From Gnetum montanum (taxonomy: Eukaryota > Streptophyta > Gnetopsida > Gnetales > Gnetaceae), in assembly GCA_015680685.1 (NCBI GenBank), contig MNCI01002732.1, forward strand, positions 29,005-93,004: 64,000 nt of DNA. The letters are read 5' to 3'. The notes beneath the pieces were generated by a model, which did not search any database, was not told the origin of the DNA, and was given only the letters and a program-made list of their open reading frames with translations. The first letter of the stretch is position 1, and every line of letters begins with the position of its first letter. Positions 46,350 to 55,267 of the stretch are shown piece by piece. The position numbers and the translations under genes are program-made.

Positions 46350-46615
46350 CGTGACAAACGAACGACAGTTTAATATCTTACCGGGCAACGAACAGCAGTT
46401 TAATGCCTTACCGGGCAACGATCGGCAGTTTAATGCCTTACTGGGCAACGACAGTTTAATGCCTTACCGGGCAACGAACGGCAGTTTAATGCCTTACCGG
46501 GCAACGATCAACAGTTTAATGCCTTACCGGGCAACAACAGTTTAATGCCTTACCGGGCAACGAACAGCAGTTTAATGCCTTACCGGGCAACGAACGGCAG
46601 TTTAATGCCGAAATT
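46350..46615 (-). repeat. TAAACT minisatellite 2 of Tat-inner (before RT)
   Basis: Eight to nine units of roughly 33 bp containing CAGTTTAATGCCTTACCGGG (plus strand). In element sense this gives GGTAAGGCATTAAACTG. It fills the space between the antisense gene promoter and the RT frame. Confidence 0.88.
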
Positions 46616-46778
46616 TGTTGTTTATGTCATTTTTGTGTGTAGATTTTATATCTTTTTTGAAAAATTCAAAACGAATTCGAAAAAACGCGAAAAACGAGGC
46701 AAAATCCAAGAAAAAAACGGAAAAGCGGTGGCGGCGGCGGCGGCGTCAGCGTCAGTGTCAGTGTTAGCGTCAACGTGC

Positions 46779-46786
46779 TATAAAAG
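46779..46786 (+). promoter_or_regulatory. TATA box of the Tat-inner antisense gene
   Basis: TATAAAAG in GTGCTATAAAAGGGGAGCC, preceded by a GGC/GTCAGC-rich tract (46724-46775). It lies about 165 bp before the exon 1 ATG (46942). Four 25-26-bp tandem units of AACCCCAGCGTATACGCCGA type (46845-46945) make up most of the leader. Confidence 0.72.
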
Positions 46787-46941
46787 GGGAGCCGGGGCAT
46801 CATTTTGTCATTGGACTTTTAGAGCTTGAGCGTAAACTGAGAGCGAAACCCCAGCGTGAACGCCGAGCCAAACCCCAGCGTATACGCCGAGAAGAAACCC
46901 CAGCGTACACGCCGAGAAGAAACCCCAGCGTACACACCGAG

Positions 46942-49900
46942 ATGGGCAGAGGCAAAGAACTGGAGGGCCGAGGGCAGAAAGGACCTGAACTGACATTCGC
47001 GGAGGAGAGCCAGGCGATGCTGCAAGGTCTACCCCGCCCGAGCGTCTCCGCGTGGCCCGGATCTTCTCGCAGGTAGGCCTTTGACCCTGCTTTCATTGAT
47101 TTTCCGTTTTCGCAGTGTAGGGTTTCGGCGTACACGCCGAGTGTGAAGGGTTGGAAGTAATATCGGCGTAGACGCCGCGTGTTATTTTCGGCGTAGTGTT
47201 TCATCTCTGTTTTTCGCAACTGTCTTCGGCGTGTTTCGTTTTTTTTTTTCGCACGCCGGGCGTATACGCCGAGCGTGACTATTTTTCGCACGCCGGGCCT
47301 ATGCGCCGAGCATGACTGTTTTTTGCACGCCGGGCGTATACGCCGAGCGTGACTGTTTTTCGCACGCCGGGCGTATACGTCGAGCGTGACTTTAACCTTT
47401 TTTTTTTTAAATGAAGTTTTGGACATTGACTTTTGGCGTTGTTTAATGGTTTGCAGAGATATTGAGCCTCCCCTTCTTGTGATTGAGTTAGTTGGGGTCC
47501 TGACATGGTTTGGTCCTTTGGAGGGCGGTGACCCGACCCCGAATTTGGTCGTTGAGCATAATGGGGTCTGGTTCCGGGACGGGGCCTGCGAATTTTTGGC
47601 CTTCTTGCTGGACCATTTCGACGTCGTGGTTTGGTCTCATCTAGGCGGAGATGTGGCACGGAGTATTATTGAGGCTATGTTACCCGGCGCAGCGGAAGGC
47701 GTTAGGATTTTTATGGAGGACATTGATGAAGGGCCGTTTATTACCGAGGGTGTTCCTCCCGGTGGTCCGAAATCGACTCGTCCATTGACCCGTGTGTGGG
47801 ACCAGCTGCCGCGGGGCCCCAACTACATTAACCACACATTGTTCCTAGCAGGCCGTGCGCATACTTTGTTTCAGAATCTGCCTGGCACAGTATACCGGGT
47901 GGAAAGGTAATTTCGTCCTAACTTTAGTTGTTCCCTTCTTTCCCACATTCAGAGACTTGCTCTCGTTTCGACATGTGTTCTCACTTTCCTGCAGGCCAAA
48001 AATTATGCCAGACGGGGCTTATGCGGGTGATGATGGGATTGGATTGGCACATATGGCCGTGGAAGCATTTATGGTGGGCCCCACCCTGCGCGGGACGGTC
48101 TTGGCTCATACTAGGGACGCCATGAGGAATTTCCCCAAGAAATTTTTGAAGGCGTTTGCGCAATGTGCCGCACGTGGTTGGTTACATGCTGACTGGGCTC
48201 CTAATGGACCGATTTTCCGGTCTGCCTCTGATCTGGGCGAAACTTCAAGGTCCAACACTGAAAGTAAGTGGTCAGGTTTTCTAGATGTTGTGTTTGATTT
48301 GGTCAATTGTCAAGTATCACGCTCATATGAGGGTTTTGGGTTTGCCTTTGCAGCCGGCACCACCTTCGATAGGGATTCCGTCGTGACTGGGAGGACCGAA
48401 ACTACCCTCTCAATGAAATTTGGTGAAACCAGTGCCGCTCAGAAGTGGTTGCGAACGAAGGCTTCGCCGTCTATTGTTGCCTGCTTGGAGCATGCCGGCC
48501 TCATGGCGCTCTTTGTTGCCCCTAGCCCAAACGTTTCTATAGCGGAGATGATCGGGATTATAGATTCATTCGATAGACCCGTCTCTTGCTATAGCGCCCG
48601 TATTAGGGGCATGAAAGTGATCTTTAAATTGTCACCTCAATTTCTCGCGGATTTGTTTGGCGTACCTGCTAATGGCATAAAAGTTGTTATGGACAGGACG
48701 CATAAAGAAATTGAGATGATCTGTGATTTAGAGGATTGGCTAGGGATTAGGAAGGGTACCAAAGGGTTCCCAATGTAGGGAAAAACAAAGGTTGAGGAAG
48801 TTAACGAACTCTACCCCCTATTTAGAGCGCGTTTGTTCCCGAAGACGCTATCACAAGTCAAGAGTTTTGGTGTTGAAGCAGTACGAGTCATGCGCACTAT
48901 TCTGGAGGCTGGTGTGCGTTATAACTGGGCGGAATTCTTATTAGCAGGGATGACCAAAGATATAGAGCAGATGCGTTCAAATATAGAGGCGCAGTCTCAT
49001 TTGTTTTGGATTGAGCAGTTAAAAGACACGACTTGCAGACTATACCGGAAGATGAGGAGTTATTCGACCCAGTGGGAGGAACGGAATTGCTAAGGGAGGG
49101 GACTGGAGGGACCGGAGGCACTGAGCCCCTGGACGATCAAGCGGAAACCGAAGATATGTTCAAGAGCTTTCTTACAGGGAACCTTGATCTTGGAGATCCT
49201 TCGATGCAAGAGGAAATTGGAGGGAACGGTATGTCTCTTTACTCAATTTTGCAACCTAATACATTCCTGAATCACCTTATTGCGAATTGCCTGTTTGACT
49301 CTGAGGAAAGCGAGACCGTCCCAGAGAAGGAGTCCAAGACCCCCCCTGAGGTGCCTCCAAAGGCAAGCGACTCACGCACTGATGGGCCTTTTACTTGGAT
49401 GGAAATGCCGAGTAAAAGGGATTTCGTAGCTGGGGTTGCCGAAGAGATTGTCGAGCGGATCGAACAAATCAATCCTGGCATAGGTACGGATGCATTGAAA
49501 GACTTTTACTATGTTAGAGGTTGATGCCGAATTCTGTTTGTTCTAATATTTATCTTTTCTTATGGACAGGTGCCCAACTGAGGTGGGACCCATCCGAGCC
49601 CGTTGTTATGGAGAGCTTGCCCACACTATCTCCTGAGATTGAACAAGTGCCTAGACCTGTTTATGAATAGGTAGCAGAGGGCTTCGTTCATAATGCCAAG
49701 ACGGTATGGACGTGCAGGAGATCCATTGAACAGTTATGGCTCCAAATTCAGGCGAAAGAGAAGGAGAATGCTGCATTATCAACGGAACGTGACGATTTAA
49801 AAGCACAATATGAGTTCGCCGCAGCTAGATTAAATAATGATCGTGCTTGGCGGACCTCCGAGGTCACGTACACAAGGTATTGGAACCTTCTAATCGCCAT

Positions 49901-50557
49901 GCAGGGCTGATACGAAGGCTAGGGGAGCGCAGAGCCCAAATCGATTTGCTGAACACCAAGTGTCAAGATTGGAAGGCTTTCGCCTCCAAAGTTCACAAAT
50001 GGGGGCAAGATGAAAAGAACCACAAACACCAATACAAGAAGTCGTTAAAAGAGGTTTCTATTGAGAAGCGACAGCTAGAGATGTTTGTGGAGGGACTTGG
50101 TCTGCGCTCCGCCTTTGACACCTTTGCCCAGAACATAACTGTAGAGATGGAGTCTCCCAAACAGCGGATAACGACAGCCTCTGGGGAGGTTTCGGTGGGC
50201 GAATTCCCTTTGAAACGTCCCACATGGTCGGGCGTTGACAAAGGAAAGGCTCTGGCTGATATCGACTTGGGTCTCGATGGGACGGACTGGGCAAGCATTC
50301 CTGAAGAGGAGATCCTACGACGGCTTGAATTCGGCTTGGGGGGACCTCCTATGGTAAGCGTTTTGTCTCTTTTCGGAGTTAATTGATTGATTGATGTTTG
50401 AAATTTTAACATTCTCTCATTTTTGTGTTGATTATTTCCTCTTTGGTCTTTTCAGGATGAAGGTGGGGACGAGACTGGAGAAGCTGGCCCCAGTGGAGCA
50501 GGGGTGTCTGATGCTGGTGGGCTTGAGGAGGATGATCCTCATGCCCCAAGCGCTTAG
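46942..50557 (+). pseudogene. Tat-inner antisense gene: HAD-like, coiled-coil, seven or more exons
   Basis: Opposite to gag-pol, between protease and RT. Exons in frame across GT-AG introns: 46942-47072; 47457-47906; 47995-48263; from 48354; to 49483; 49570-50353; 50456-50557. In-frame joins are clear at introns 1-3 and at the last two. Exons 1-3 resemble an FCP1/NIF-type HAD phosphatase: LLVIELVGVL at the DxD site (both Asp lost), FLAFLLDHFDVVVWS, PLTRVW, NHTLFLAG, TVYRV. Exon 4 has VIFKLSPQFLADLFGVPANG and VRYNWAEFLLAGM, patterns like plant transposon-associated proteins. A long coiled coil (LWLQIQAKEKENAALS) and an acidic end follow. TAG stops at 48776 and 49668 and shifts near 49040 and 49870 suggest that this copy is inactive. 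About 900 codons. Confidence 0.75.
47225..47392 (+). repeat. Tandem repeat inside intron 1 of the antisense gene
   Basis: Four units of about 45 bp built on GCACGCCGGGCGTATACGCC and GAGCGTGACTGTTTTT. The self-complementary word GGCGTATACGCC is the same as in the Tat-inner LTR U3 (41090-41395), so the LTR control region and the antisense gene share sequence. Confidence 0.85.
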
Positions 50558-50645
50558 CATTTAAACGTCTTTTTTTTGTTTTTTTGTTTTCTTGAAACTT
50601 GTATTGATTCAAACTTGTATTGAAAGTGTAACTTGAATATTATGA

Positions 50646-50651
50646 AATAAA
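50646..50651 (+). terminator. Poly(A) signal of the Tat-inner antisense gene
   Basis: AATAAA, 89 bp past the stop codon (50555-50557), in the context GAAATAAAGAGAGG shared with Tat-outer (minus strand, 34957-34962). Confidence 0.65.
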
Positions 50652-50814
50652 GAGAGGTGGTCGATTGTATATAATAATATGCACATATATGTATATATTT
50701 TTGTTTTTGATTTTGGGTTTAAGATGCCGTAGAATCATAAAATATTTTGGTTTGTTTTCTATTTTAAATGCGATACAGGAAGCGGTTAGAAGTAAGACGA
50801 AAAGCGGGCACTAG

Positions 50815-51065
50815 TTTATGGCCATTTCGGGCCCCATGCGTAGTTTATCGCCATTTCAGGCCGTATGCGCAACCAAGGAATGTTTTGGAGAACACGGATA
50901 GACTTCTCGGGTAACCGATCATTGCTGATCGTGGCTAGTTTTATGTCATTGCGGACATGATAGTTTAGTGTCATTTCGGACCGGGGGTGGCTTCTAATTG
51001 TTTTTGTTGTTTTCTCATAGTTTAATGTCATTTCGGAATTTTTATAGTTTAACGTCATTTCGGAC
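50815..51065 (-). repeat. TAAACT minisatellite 1 of Tat-inner (after protease)
   Basis: Six units; in element sense CCGAAATGACATTAAACTA and close variants. It lies between the end of the gag-protease frame (51080) and the 3' end of the antisense gene. Confidence 0.85.
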
Positions 51066-51079
51066 TAAGGATTTGCTTT

Positions 51080-53809
51080 CTATTTTAATCTTCTTTTGAT
51101 ATCCTTTATTTTTAAGTCAGAGGATGTACTGACAAGCACAATTTTGTATTCAGCATCTCCCTCACTGATTATGTTGAATGGCAATTCAGCCCAGGGGACG
51201 TTTGCTGGAATGTTTTCGGTGGTTGTACTTTCGAGCGGTTCGGCATTGGTCGTTACTCCTGCGTTGTCTTCTTCACGAGGCCGCAGGTGTGGTGTGTCAG
51301 ATAATGGCGTTTCGGTGTTGGGAGACTTTCGATCTGTGACAGAGGGCTTGCCATCTGTTGGTGATCGGGGGTTCTCGTCACTTGGGCTAGGCTTTTCGAT
51401 CTCTATTTGTGACCCTTGCTCTATTTCTAAGCTTGAAGAGATTATGGGAATTGTCGCTTCTCCATGTATAACGACTTCTCCGCCCTCGTAGGGCAGGTGA
51501 ATTTCCTGATGTATGGGGGATGATACGGCTCTTAACTGGGCTAACCAGGGCCTTCCTAAGATGAGATTGAACCCTGGCATCTCATCGACTACCAAGAAAT
51601 CAGCGGATGTAGGGAACTGGTTTCCCGCTATAAAGTCAAGGGTTATCGTGCCCTTGACTAATACGCGCGACCCGCTGAAGGATTTCAAACATGCAGTTGT
51701 CGTGGATTTGATCGCGTCTGTAAGCCCCAATTGTTCGATGATTGGATATGGTACAACATTAGTGGCTGCCCCATCATCTACATGTACCCTATGTATCTTA
51801 AATTGGTTTATATGTATGGTTATAAACATGGGGGTCGTCGTCGTCTCACCGGTTGTTTTATCTATTTTGATGCTCTCGTCACGGAAGCTTAAGGCCTTAG
51901 GGCTGACCCCGCAAGGAGTGTGCATCACTGCATGGATTGCTGGTTCGCTCGGAGGCAAGTCCTCACTAACCGGGATAGATGTTAACATGCGTACAAGCGC
52001 TTCGCGGTGAGTCTGGGAAGTCAACACTAAATCATATAAGCTTAGAGATGTGTTTTTTTGTTTCAGTGCCTGAGTGACTTGCGTTAGGACCGTCGCGAAA
52101 TCTCTGCTGTCAGGAGCATTTTGGTTGAGAGGGACCGGGTCCATCGGGCCCAGGAGTTTTATCTCGCGTTTTTGTGGTTTGTCGTTCTTGCGGATGTTAG
52201 CAGTTTCCCGTTGTTCGTGCGTCCGAGAGGTTTCGCCGCTGCTGCCTATGTCAAGTTGATTGTCAGATGATGCCATAGGTATGGAGCTAAGAGGTGTTGG
52301 TTTAGGTGGCCCCACAACTAGCCGTTGGCGTTCTCTCTCCACGCGTTCGCGTGTGAGCCTGTCCGCTAGGCGTTCTCGCGTGTTACAAGGACTTGGCCTC
52401 GGACCCTGGGATTGTCCATGGACCTTTACAACATATGGAGCAAGACGGGGTTGCGGGTATGATTGGGCAGGAGCCTGTGCGGGCACCCGGACGATGTATG
52501 GAGTTGGCCTTAGTGGAGATGGGACCTCCGTCATTGCAACAACGGGTGGTACTCGGACTACAAAGGGGGCAGGCCGAGCGTAAGGTGTCGTTGTGCTCGC
52601 AGGATTAACGGGGAGAATGCGCACCACGTAGGGTTGTTGGCGCGTCGTCATGTTGGAGGCGGGTGTAATCGAGGGTACTTGGACTACGTATGGCCGTTGC
52701 GGGGTACGGGATGTCTGGGGTGCGAGCGCAGGCTCAGCGAGAGGGATTTGAACTACAAACGGCTTGTTAGATATTTTCTTATTCTCCGGGTGTATCATGT
52801 TAATGTGGGGTGTGTCGGGCTCATCTTCACAGTAAATCGTGCTAATTGTGTATGGAGCCTCCTTAGTATTTAGGGGGTCTTGGTACACTCCCATGGTTTG
52901 ATTTTGTGGTTGGACGGGGTTAGCCTTGTCAAATGTGATGCTACCTTCGTCAATCATCCGTTGGATATCCTGCTTCAAAGTAAAAAAGTAATCTGTTCCA
53001 TGCCCCGGTCTTTGATGATAGTCGCAAAAGCGATCCATCATGAACCCTTTGGGCATGGGGGGCTCATCTGGCGTTGCTAGGCTCGGATTCTGTATGAGTT
53101 GACAGAATCGGTCGTGTCTTTGTATGGCCGCATGGGATAATTGTTTGTGGCTCATCAACCCAGCCTTTAAGAGTTGATTGAAGAGTTGAGAAGGCTTCAT
53201 TGGCAGAGGCATGTATTGAGAGGGTTCTTTCCTCTCAAAATTCTGTGTACGGTTTGTCGGATTCTGTTGCGGTGATGATTCCTGTGCGGTGGTTGTGGGC
53301 GGGGGGTGATAATAGTTAGTAGGTGGCGTCGGTGGCTTTTGTTGTTGCGTCCCTGCTACGGCCGCTATAGTGGTTTTAGTCTTTTCTTTGTCTTTCTTAG
53401 TATGTTGATTCTTAAAGGCTATGTACGCTGGATCGTGACTGTTTTGGGCAGCTTCTTCAATGTTCTTAATTTGCTCGAACGCCTGACTAAGATCTCGCGC
53501 ATTGAGGTAGTACAGTTTAGATTTAAAGAAATTGTTGACGGCCCCTTTTAGGATCGTAAGTAGGTAAAATGGGGAGATCGGTTCATGAAGCTCGTTCAGA
53601 GCTGCGCTCCATCTTTGAATAAATTTTTGGACCGGTTCGAGAGGCCCCTGCTTAATCTGCATGAGGCTATCCAGCGTTGGCTCGGGTTTCAAGTTATACT
53701 TGAACCAGGTCACAAACTGGCGTATAAGGTCATCCAAAGCGCAGATGGAGTTCCTGGGCAAGGCACGGTACCAATCGAGTGCCCTTCCCGTAAGGGACAT
53801 GGGGAACAC
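51080..53809 (-). CDS. Tat-inner gag (capsid part) and aspartic protease
   Basis: A 909-codon frame. The capsid region is MSLTGRALDWYRALPR, WFKYNLKPEPTLDSL, LEPVQKFIQRW, LKGAVNNFF. A basic linker follows, then a zinc-knuckle-like CDYHQRPGHGTDYF (the last ligand, Cys in Tat-outer, is Phe). Six spaced PYVVRVP-type repeats come next, then a helical linker, protease HVDDGAATNVVPYP, and FNLILGRPWLAQLR, SSPIHQEIHLPYEGGEVVIHG. The frame is continuous with 53834-55159 except for one TAG. It encodes particle proteins and the maturation enzyme. Confidence 0.9.
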   Translation of the reverse strand: MFPMSLTGRALDWYRALPRNSICALDDLIRQFVTWFKYNLKPEPTLDSLMQIKQGPLEPVQKFIQRWSAALNELHEPISPFYLLTILKGAVNNFFKSKLYYLNARDLSQAFEQIKNIEEAAQNSHDPAYIAFKNQHTKKDKEKTKTTIAAVAGTQQQKPPTPPTNYYHPPPTTTAQESSPQQNPTNRTQNFERKEPSQYMPLPMKPSQLFNQLLKAGLMSHKQLSHAAIQRHDRFCQLIQNPSLATPDEPPMPKGFMMDRFCDYHQRPGHGTDYFFTLKQDIQRMIDEGSITFDKANPVQPQNQTMGVYQDPLNTKEAPYTISTIYCEDEPDTPHINMIHPENKKISNKPFVVQIPLAEPALAPQTSRTPQRPYVVQVPSITPASNMTTRQQPYVVRILPVNPASTTTPYARPAPFVVRVPPVVAMTEVPSPLRPTPYIVRVPAQAPAQSYPQPRLAPYVVKVHGQSQGPRPSPCNTRERLADRLTRERVERERQRLVVGPPKPTPLSSIPMASSDNQLDIGSSGETSRTHEQRETANIRKNDKPQKREIKLLGPMDPVPLNQNAPDSRDFATVLTQVTQALKQKNTSLSLYDLVLTSQTHREALVRMLTSIPVSEDLPPSEPAIHAVMHTPCGVSPKALSFRDESIKIDKTTGETTTTPMFITIHINQFKIHRVHVDDGAATNVVPYPIIEQLGLTDAIKSTTTACLKSFSGSRVLVKGTITLDFIAGNQFPTSADFLVVDEMPGFNLILGRPWLAQLRAVSSPIHQEIHLPYEGGEVVIHGEATIPIISSSLEIEQGSQIEIEKPSPSDENPRSPTDGKPSVTDRKSPNTETPLSDTPHLRPREEDNAGVTTNAEPLESTTTENIPANVPWAELPFNIISEGDAEYKIVLVSTSSDLKIKDIKRRLK

Positions 53810-53833
53810 CCGGAGGACAGCGTGGGGCCAAGC

Positions 53834-55159
53834 CTAGAGCAGGGCACATTCCAACCGGAATGTTATGAGGTGAGCGTTAGGATCTGTCTCACCATTATAT
53901 TTGGTTAATGCTGGCAGAGGAACACCTTTGGGCAAGGTTAAAGGTGGGACAGAGGAGCTGATAGGGTCGTCATTGTAGAAATCTATCACTTTCATCTCCC
54001 CATCGTTGATAGTTTTGAGGCGTTTTACCTCGTCTGTCAATTCCTGTATCATTCTTTTGTCATCTGCCCAATCCTGAGCGTTTGGGAGCAAGGTGGTTTG
54101 GGCTTGTGGCGCGCTGTATGGGTTAGACTGTTGAATGGTTGACTGGAAGGCTGAAAGTTGCGTTGTTGGGGGTTGCGTTTGCGGGAAGTGTATAGTAGAT
54201 GGCATCAGAGGCACTACATTATAGAGAGGAAGCTGTTGCTGCTGTGGTCGTGGCTGTGCCTGAGGCACATGAATCGGTGGTAACGTGTGGGGCGGTATGT
54301 AGTGGTGGGAAGCCTGGTGCGACGTCGTGGCTGTCATCAGCCACTGTCCGGCCATGTTGTACGAGGAGGCCCCTTGTTGGGTTACGGCAGTGAAAGGGGG
54401 CGCATGCGTTTGGATATGCGGGATGTAGTGGGCGGGTGTGGACACAGGTATAACGTGTGGCATTCTTACCACTTGGGACTGGGCTTGAAACGTCACTCCT
54501 AGGTTGCTGTGAGGGGGCGGTGCTTGTGAGGATGAACCTGCAAGTGTAAAAGGGAAGGCATTGGACAAAGGGTGGCCCTGGGGAGGGACTTGAGCTGATG
54601 CGGATGTTTCTTGTAACAGTGCTTGGGTGTGGTCAGAGGTAATGGGTTGGAGGGGTGTGGTTTCCCCTGCGTCCGGGTTAAATACGGGGTTCACGTGGTT
54701 ATGCGGACTGAGAGTATGATAGGAGCCTTCATGCTCAGATTGCGCAGCAAATTCGTCCTCTTTATCCTGTTGTGGTTCTACCGTAACCTGATCTAACGAT
54801 TGGCTCCTGTGCAGAAGGAGCTGCGTAAAGAGCTCCGAGAATTGCTCCGGAATGGGGATTACGTCGTATGGGGAAGGGATGAATTCATACCCCCCTCTGT
54901 AAAAGATCTCAAATTGCCTTTTTACTTCGATCTTAGCCCGGTCTACTGCCAGGCCAGCTTGTATCTTAATGCAAATGAAGTTATACTCGTCTTGGCTTAT
55001 GATGTTAGCGACAGGGTCTCTCCCTTGCAACCTCAACAATCGACGGGGCCCCATTGTGGATTGCCCTCCCATATGTTGTGTGGTGGGTTGCTGGGCAGCT
55101 GTTGTGTCTGAGATGTTAACGTTCTGGGTAGTAGCAGCAGTGATGTTGATGGGATTCAT
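53834..55159 (-). CDS. Tat-inner gag, N-terminal part
   Basis: A 441-codon frame starting at the first ATG after the truncated 5' region (protein opens MNPINITAATTQN). It is rich in Gln, Pro, Thr and Ser in the middle (about residues 150-350). Near the end it has LTDEVKRLKTINDGEM and TKYNGETDPNAHLITF, which in Tat-outer join the capsid motif in one frame. The TAG at 53834-53836 interrupts capsid between NAHLITF and MSLTGRALDW, so it is a mutation, not a natural end. A CAG (Gln) ancestor is plausible. Confidence 0.85.
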   Translation of the reverse strand: MNPINITAATTQNVNISDTTAAQQPTTQHMGGQSTMGPRRLLRLQGRDPVANIISQDEYNFICIKIQAGLAVDRAKIEVKRQFEIFYRGGYEFIPSPYDVIPIPEQFSELFTQLLLHRSQSLDQVTVEPQQDKEDEFAAQSEHEGSYHTLSPHNHVNPVFNPDAGETTPLQPITSDHTQALLQETSASAQVPPQGHPLSNAFPFTLAGSSSQAPPPHSNLGVTFQAQSQVVRMPHVIPVSTPAHYIPHIQTHAPPFTAVTQQGASSYNMAGQWLMTATTSHQASHHYIPPHTLPPIHVPQAQPRPQQQQLPLYNVVPLMPSTIHFPQTQPPTTQLSAFQSTIQQSNPYSAPQAQTTLLPNAQDWADDKRMIQELTDEVKRLKTINDGEMKVIDFYNDDPISSSVPPLTLPKGVPLPALTKYNGETDPNAHLITFRLECALL

Positions 55160-55267
55160 GATTATAGACGATTTGAGTGTGTGGAATTGATATGGATAAC
55201 GGTGTATGCGGTGGCGTAGACGAGTTTACAGGCTAAGTATCCGGCGTAAACGCTGGCGTAAGCATGT
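55160..55267 (-). other. Truncated 5' leader of Tat-inner and deletion junction
   Basis: About 108 bp carrying GGCGTAAACGCTGGCGTAAGC words typical of Tat-inner, followed without LTR or primer site by Tat-outer RT (HKVKPEIALAI). This is the scar of the deletion that removed the Tat-inner 5' LTR and the RT N-terminus of Tat-outer. Confidence 0.65.

Larger units (their letters stand above)
40152..55267 (-). mobile_element. Tat-inner: second Tat/Ogre-like element nested in Tat-outer
   Basis: A minus-strand element with 3' LTR (about 40152-41426), PPT, integrase, two RNase H domains, RT, antisense gene, protease and gag. It is much richer in CpG than Tat-outer and has far fewer stops, so it is younger. 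No 5' LTR or PBS exists: only about 110 bp separate the gag ATG (55159) from Tat-outer RT, which resumes at about 55268 lacking its first 100 or so codons. One deletion removing the Tat-inner 5' LTR together with the start of Tat-outer RT explains both gaps. Confidence 0.85.

Noticed and set aside
46800-47426. 208-codon minus-strand frame with many GVYA/RRIR repeats
   Set aside because: It reads through the tandem GGCGTATACGCC repeats, exon 1 and intron 1 of the antisense gene. Its repeats come from the palindromic DNA word, which stays open in several frames. No domain.
51096-52583. Plus-strand frames of 131, 165 and 107 codons
   Set aside because: Shadows of the Tat-inner gag-protease frame on the other strand.
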